From NCBI RefSeq assembly GCF_003589595.1, contig NW_020653900.1:1463314-1527313 (forward strand): a stretch of DNA of 64,000 bases, read 5' to 3'. Source of the DNA: Hyposmocoma kahamanoa. Taxonomy: Eukaryota > Arthropoda > Insecta > Lepidoptera > Cosmopterigidae. Of this stretch, positions 58,201 through 64,000 are shown one piece after another (position 1 is the stretch's first letter; each line of letters opens with the position of its first letter). The translations under genes were made by a program, and so were the position numbers. Below the pieces are notes generated by a model. It was not told where the DNA came from. It saw only the letters and a list, made by a program, of their open reading frames with translations, and ran no database searches.

Positions 58201-59224
58201 GTAGTCTTAGGAATCATTAAGTCTTTTTTCGTGAAAACTATTTTGCCATAGTCAATTTTTTGGTCAAGCGTGTTTAATACTTTCTCGTTGACTGACAAGC
58301 ATTCGCCTGTAATGTAACTTTTGGATTTTAACATTCAATTTTGAACATTACATTATAATATTTACTGGCGAGCATTCGTAGTAACTGTAGTCGAATCTGT
58401 TGTTTTGACAATGTCAGACGAAACAGACAAATTAACCCAACCATCTTATTTCATTAACTTATTATAATTATGAGTATGACGAGAATAACATCGTACCCTG
58501 AATTCCCTATTTTTTTCAAATAATAGGGTTTTCTTATCTCAGGTTATTCTCCAATTTAACCTTTAAAACAAAAATCGGTATCATGTATACGCGTTCACGC
58601 CGCTGCTGATTACAAGCGGTGCGCATTGATGTTACAAATAGTATTACGGGTGTTCTCACTCACTACTGTAATGTTACAAATTCTATCATTACAGGCTGCG
58701 TACTGTAATGCTCGGTTTTCCTCACTCACTGATGTAATACTCGAGTTTGAAGTATTACATTACAGGCGAGTGCTTCCGGTGAGTGGCCTCCCTGAGAGTA
58801 CCGCCGCAGCGGCGGCGGCGTCCTACATAGAAATATCCATTGTGCCACACGGTGTGCTGCGGCGCCGTACGTGCACCGGACTTGCAACCAGCGAGACGAG
58901 ACGGGGAGAGGAGTACGCGTTGCGACGCCGGAGTGCCAGTGTTGCCATCAATAATATTTAGCTAGTTCTAGCGTTTTGTTGACCGCTAGGCTCTTTTCAG
59001 AAACAAAAATTATAACCTGTCAATCAAATACGGTAAATTAGTAATATTCGGCCAATTTTCTAGTCAAACGCTGGTAACACTAATGTAGAATCGGACTGAA
59101 CGGTAACGGTCTGTAATAAACAAAACAACATCCATTCGTTCGTTTGATGCCTTTCTCTCTCGTTACGATAGGAATGAGGAAGACAAAAACCTATTGATTG
59201 AAATTTTTTCACTCGCAGAATGAT
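58201..59224. other. Intron sequence with a TGTAATG-rich repeat cluster
   Basis: 58310-58380 and 58620-58790 contain repeated, partly inverted units with 'tgtaatg', 'tattacattacag' and 'ctcactcact'. A CpG-rich patch follows at 58795-58940 (gccgcagcggcggcggcg). Its 111-codon open frame looks compositional. Confidence 0.45.
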
Positions 59225-60308
59225 GAGATGAATACAGATAAGGAATTTTTTCTGAGTGTTCGATCTTTTAATAATAATTATAACAAACTAGTGGAGTAAT
59301 TTCACAAAAAAAAAAAAATTAATATCAATTCAATAAAAATTTAATGAATATAATAATTTTTTGTTTGTTGTGTTCAAAACTAAATTAAAATAAGTGCTTT
59401 TTGGTTCATATTGTCGTGATTATTTGCAATTTTATCATTGACTTAGAATTATATGGACGTCGGGTCCGCGCTAAAAAGTGTCCGAACTTATAGGGCATTA
59501 AAATCCTATACAGAGCGTCATTCACGCTTTAGTCTTCGTTTGTTCGACTGACAGCGAAGCAAGCAAAATTAGACAATACTGCGATGACATTACAATTTCA
59601 ATTCAACGTTTTAGCTTTTTCATATTCCTTTACATGTCACTACGTTTAAATAGGTTGACTTGGGACATTTTTTTCGTGGTTTTTGTATTAGACCCGTCGT
59701 CCATTTATTTGTAAGTCAATGAATTTTATTTATTGATTGTGAATCAAATTCGATTTTCAAATAAGCATGAAAGTACCGCCAAGTCTAGAAACATCTAGCG
59801 GATTTTAGGAAATTATTTTTACCCAAATCTAGCGGAAAATCTCTGACCGTTTAGGGACTTTCAATTATGTACAACGGCAACACTGCGGAGTACGCCGTAG
59901 CTCAGTTGGTTTTGCGGTCGAACGATAGTCGTAAGCTTGCTTGTTCCAGTTTATTTTTACGTATTTTTTGTTTCTTTTCACTTTATTTTTTGTGTCTACC
60001 GATCCATTTTTATTAACAGACTGTACACCACTGTTCGTCCAACACTCTTACATCGTCGCCCGCCGCTGCAATGTCGTAACAACTACCTTACTTCATCGCC
60101 GCAGCGGCATCGTCGCATCGCCCGTATGACCCGGGTCTAACGCGAAGAGAGAAGACTGTCGCCGCCGCCACACGTATCGTATTGTAAAATGTATATATAT
60201 AACAAAGTATAATATATCGTCACACTTTACTGATGGTACATATTCTGTTTTTATTCAACCCACTTTACAGGCACAGGAGCCTTAAGATTTGCAAAATTAA
60301 TAACACTT
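59225..60308. other. Intron sequence with a partial E repeat and a degenerate tRNA-like head
   Basis: 59228-59345 is a truncated E repeat. At 59893-59950 'gccgtagctcagttggtt' looks like a tRNA A box, but the B box is degraded, so no tRNA gene is called. Confidence 0.45.
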
Positions 60309-60322
60309 CTTTAGTAACGCAA

Positions 60323-61131
60323 TGGCGAGTACCTAACACACCTTCGATTTGCCGATGATATAGTTCTTATGGCTGAGACCTTGGGTGACCTGAACACAAT
60401 GCTCGAAGATCTCAGTAGTGTTTCCCAAAGAGTGGGTCTTAAGATGAACATGGACAAGACGAAGATCATGTCGAATGTCCATGTTGTACCCGCTCCAGTA
60501 AAAATTGGGAGCATTACACTCGAAGTTGTTGACCATTACGTATACCTGGGGCAGACAGTCCAGTTAGGTAAGTCCAACTTTGAGAAAGAGATCTCTCGTC
60601 GAATCCAGCTCGGATGGGCAGCGTTCGGGAAACTCCAAAAAATCTTTGCGTCCAAATTACCTCAATGTCTCAAGACGAAAGTCTTTGACCAGTGTGTGTT
60701 GCCAGTGATCACATATGGATCAGAAACGTGGTCCCTCACTATAGGCCTCCTAAGAAGGCTCAAGGTCACTCAGCGGGCAATGGAGAGAGCGATGCTCGGT
60801 ATTTCCCTGCGTGATAGAATCAGAAATGAGGAAATCCGTAGGAGAACTAAGGTAACCGACATAGCTCGAAGAATTGCTCAGCTGAAGTGGCAGTGGGCGG
60901 GGCACATAGCTAGGAGAACCGATGGCCGTTGGGGCGGAAAGGTTCTTCAATGGCGACCGCGCACCGGACGACGCTCAGTGGGCAGGCCCCCCACCAGGTG
61001 GACCGACGATCTGGTGGAGGTCGCGGGAAGCCGATGGATGCGGGCCGCGCAGGACCGATCGTCGTGGAGATCGTTGGGGGAGGCCTATGCCCAGCAGTGG
61101 GCGTCGTATGGCTGAATGACTGACTGACTGA
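60323..61131 (+). mobile_element. RTE-type LINE, 5'-truncated, open frame of about 263 codons
   Basis: Frame open from 60324: GEYLTHLRFADDIVLMAE (FADD metal site), VGLKMNMDKTKIMSNVHVVP, YVYLGQTVQLGKSNFEKEIS, VFDQCVLPVITYGSETWSLT, MLGISLRDRIRNEEIRRRTK, AQLKWQWAGHIARRTDGRWG and RSVGRPPTRWTDDLVE, ending near 61115. The 3' end is a short (TGAC)n tail. Both sides carry ctttagtaacgcaa (60309-60322 and 61132-61145), a perfect 14-bp target-site duplication. Only the RT C-terminal part is present, so it cannot move by itself. Confidence 0.9.
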
Positions 61132-61934
61132 CTTTAGTAACGCAAACGGCTATAGACGACGGTATTCTTTTTTATATCATACCAAGTGACAATGCGAACA
61201 AGACGACGCCTGGTGGTAAGTAACACGCCTGGAAGTCTACTCCTGTCTGTCCGACATCCGTCCGAAACAATACTATGAATAAGTAATCACGAACACGAAC
61301 ACAGACATATCTAGATAAGATAGATGTCGCAAGTACAGCAATTTGTATGAAAACCAAGCGTGCCATATTTTTTGTACCCACTATGACGTCACAAGACCTA
61401 TTTAGTGATGGAAACCTCCTTCCGCTCGCCTAAATCGATTGGTTGAACGGAATACGCATAAACACGCGTTCAATTAATCGATTCTAAATAGAATAATTTT
61501 TGTTCAAGTATTTGTTGATTACAAATAGTTAATATATTAATATAGTACAAAAATACTGTAATAAGACAGTTAACTCCTTTATTTTGTTTGTTTAAAAAAA
61601 AATGTTGATTACTGAAAAAAATTAAGACTAATTTTTTTCGACTTTAAATACTAAATTTATTATCCTTCCAATAAAATTAGCTTATTATATAACATCTTTT
61701 TGCAATAGACGATCTTATCGATTAACTTAAATAATGAAAACGCACCTCAACATATGAACTTGCGACTGTTGGTGATTGATCAAATTTTTTTTTATAATAT
61801 TAAGTGACGGGAGAAACAAGTCGTGCGCCTGATGGTAAGCTATACGCCTGTCCATAACAGTTGTAGTGCCACTCAGAGCTTTAAATCGCAAAGATCTAAT
61901 CTAAATTGACGAATGGCAAGAGAAATGAAAATGT
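61132..61934. other. Intron sequence with B and G fragments
   Basis: B fragments at 61170-61230 and 61785-61900 (plus). G-MITE fragment at 61238-61275 (gtccgacatccgtccgaaac). No gene. Confidence 0.55.
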
Positions 61935-62260
61935 TCATCATCATAATCATCATCATATCAGCAGGAAAACGTCCACTGCTGAACATAGGCCTCCCCCAAA
62001 GATTTCCAGACCAGCCGATCGGACGCGACGTGCATCCATCGGTTACCCGCCGCCCTTACCAGGTCATCCGTCCATCTAGTAGGGGGCCGTCCCACTGAAC
62101 GCTGAACTGAACCTTCCAGTTCGTGGTCTCCATTCAAGAACCTTTCTGCCCCAACGACTGTCAGTTCTACGAGATATATAACCTGCCCACTGCCACTTCA
62201 TCTTGCTAGTCCTTCGAGCTATGTCGGTGACTTTCGTTCTACAACGGATAAAATCAGACG
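61935..62260 (-). pseudogene. RTE-type LINE C-terminus, different subfamily
   Basis: The minus strand from 62230 reads ERKSPTxxARRTSKMKWQWAG, SRRTDSRWGRKVLEW and the '..NLWGRPMFSSGRFPAD' end, with a (TGA/TTA)n tail at 61930-61960. Frameshifted. Confidence 0.75.
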
Positions 62261-64000
62261 GAGAAAATCTTATTAATCAGAAGAGGTTAACTTAAAGACG
62301 GCCTCGTGTGAAATTTTTGTGATTTGTATATTATTTCTCGGATTTCTAACCCTGCTGCTCTGCATATTTGGATAGCATTTTAAGTGAGATAAACTAGACC
62401 ACCTTCGTCCTCGAAAGCAACGAACTCAAACGTATGACCAACTCCAGGTTTTTGTAAAGACAGCGCACTGTTAATTCTTTGCATTATATATTTTTTCGTA
62501 CTACATATGCACGGCGATGTATGTAATTATTTACTCACCGTGTTCGAACATTCGAGGCAACGTGCTGCAAAAAATATCGAAATTACAGATACTACTACTG
62601 ATAAATAGATACTACTAACAAAAAAAAAACGAAACGTTACTAAACGTTATAACAAAAGAGTTATAGAATATTTTTATATTGCTAAGGCCATAATAATTTT
62701 CACCCCTTTGTTTTCAAAATCGATCAGAATCGAGACAGTGTTGCCTAACGTATATATCACTAAATGTTAAATTTGGCCAAAAGAATGTACAAGCGCCCGT
62801 ACCACGAAACTGAATGCAATATACAAAAGTGCGTGCGATATTCATGGCGTATTAACAAAGGATCACAAATATATCGCACCAAGTAAAAGCCGCAATGTAT
62901 TACAAATCATGAGGTATACATTCGATTGCATATTTGTTTTCTCGAAATACAAAACCAAAATAATTGTTTTTAAAATAAATTATGCATCCTCTGATTACAA
63001 AATCACTTGCCCGTGGAAGGAAACGTCCCTGTTTACCCATTTACCCACTGTTATGGTGCTTTTGCAGTTTACAATGGCACAATTATGCGTTTTTCGCGTT
63101 TTCGATTGGTGTTTATCTACGATAATGGTCGAGCGCGTTCTGAAGTGTGGCAGCGGCAAGTAAGTGAATTTCACTTACTTTGGGCACGCGAAGTACGTAC
63201 ACTTGCGGCGTCTATCTAGATATGTGTCTGTGTACACGAATAAAGTAAAAGACGCATTATACGAATGAAGCTTCATGCTTGACATTGTATTTTGATTTGT
63301 TCGAGTATTAATTATTTGATAGTAATTGTTTCGGACCACAGAACAATAAATACAGTAGAAGTGGTTAGTTAGCGTCTGACGCGTGCCAACTATAGGTCTG
63401 GAAAGACTTATTTGAATTCAGTCCGCCATTTTCGCTTTGTATGGTATGGTTGTGTCATTCTTTTGTGCAAATTTTCTAAAATCCTAGTAAAATGCTGTGT
63501 TGTGCTGTTTTGGAGCGCAAAAATGACAGCCGTACCAACAATATTACCCGTGGTGGTATTTGATATCACCGTAAAGTCTATTTATTAAACCGTAAAATAT
63601 TTTTTTTGTTAGTAGGTACGAAAGTAAAGCCTATACCCCTGTAACATGGTTGCTTCTTTTTTGGAGAACTAAATTAGTAACTCCAATTCGTCGTCGTTCA
63701 GCAATTAACCGCTAGATGGCGACACGTTGATTGAAATTTCAATATAATATCAAAACGTCGTAAGTTCTAATAATAGGTAGTGATGGTATTGAACTTTCAA
63801 CGATATGCCAACAGGTTAAAGTTTAGATTAAATTAACAAACCAGAATTTGTTATTTCTTTTTAAATTTATTTATTTATTTATTTATTGCATATCACACAT
63901 GAACTTACAGATAGTACTTACAATATAGGGCAGTTAATATGTGACGCCCTGCAAGGGCACAGCAACTGTGGAAGACAGTCTCACATTGACATTATTAATA
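62261..64000. other. Right-edge intron sequence
   Basis: G-MITE half at 63236-63340 and an (ATTT)n run at 63870-63892. A splice-like 26-base segment at 62539-62564 is discussed under rejected observations. No TM1-TM2 exon is seen. Confidence 0.45.

Noticed and set aside
58626..58961. 111-codon open frame over the CpG-rich patch
   Set aside because: Composition-driven (Ala/Arg/Ser), with no recognisable domain, and its first half is a repeat cluster.
59893..59960. tRNA gene suggested by 'gtagctcagttggtt'
   Set aside because: The B box is degraded and no cloverleaf can be drawn.
62539..62564. A 26-base microexon on the minus strand with acceptor 'ttttttgcag' and donor 'GTGAGTAAAT', open in frame (TLPRMFEH) and in the right phase for the TM3 exon
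   Set aside because: It would place Gly at position 3.25, where the disulphide Cys is expected. Such short splice-like matches occur by chance in AT-rich introns. RNA-seq across 62539-54547 would settle it.

Overview
This is a stretch of insect nuclear DNA, almost certainly from a moth or butterfly. It is AT-rich and packed with decayed LINE fragments, tRNA-derived repeats and small inverted-repeat elements of kinds common in Lepidoptera. I see no bacterial operons, rRNA or CRISPR array, and no functional tRNA.

Only one host gene can be supported, on the minus strand: a class A (rhodopsin-like) peptide G-protein-coupled receptor. An internal exon at 54367-54547 encodes TM3, the ERY motif and TM4, and ends at a canonical donor. 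Two different terminal exons, 22160-23201 and 8054-9146, each encode ECL2 to TM7 plus a full cytoplasmic tail and stop. Each begins at a consensus acceptor, in the same codon phase, with the same residues (Pro-Ile-Leu), so either one completes the serine codon split at the TM4 donor. No second TM3-TM4 exon was seen between them. The simplest reading is one receptor gene with duplicated, alternative last exons. It would give two receptors that share TM1-TM4 and differ in extracellular loops 2 and 3, TM5-TM7 and the C-tail. Both tails end in Glu-Ser-Phe-Val, a class I PDZ-ligand pattern. The TM1-TM2 exon(s) and promoter lie beyond the right edge, so most of the window is intron of this gene. The family resembles the insect CNMamide / ghrelin-TRH receptor-like group, but I could not settle the orthology.

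Layout: 1-7700 holds LINE remnants, including a Jockey-like element split by a CR1-like one; 7.7-9.15 kb is the distal terminal exon; 9.15-21.6 kb is intron with MITEs, repeats and a GC-rich repeat; 21.7-23.2 kb is the proximal terminal exon; 23.2-54.37 kb is a roughly 31 kb intron full of LINE, SINE-like and MITE copies, with an assembly gap at 43811-43820; 54.37-54.55 kb is the TM3-TM4 exon; 54.55-64 kb is upstream intron with repeats, including a 5'-truncated RTE-type LINE bounded by a perfect 14-bp target-site duplication.

All coordinates of decayed repeats are read by eye and are approximate by some tens of bases. LINE clade names are judged from protein motifs only.
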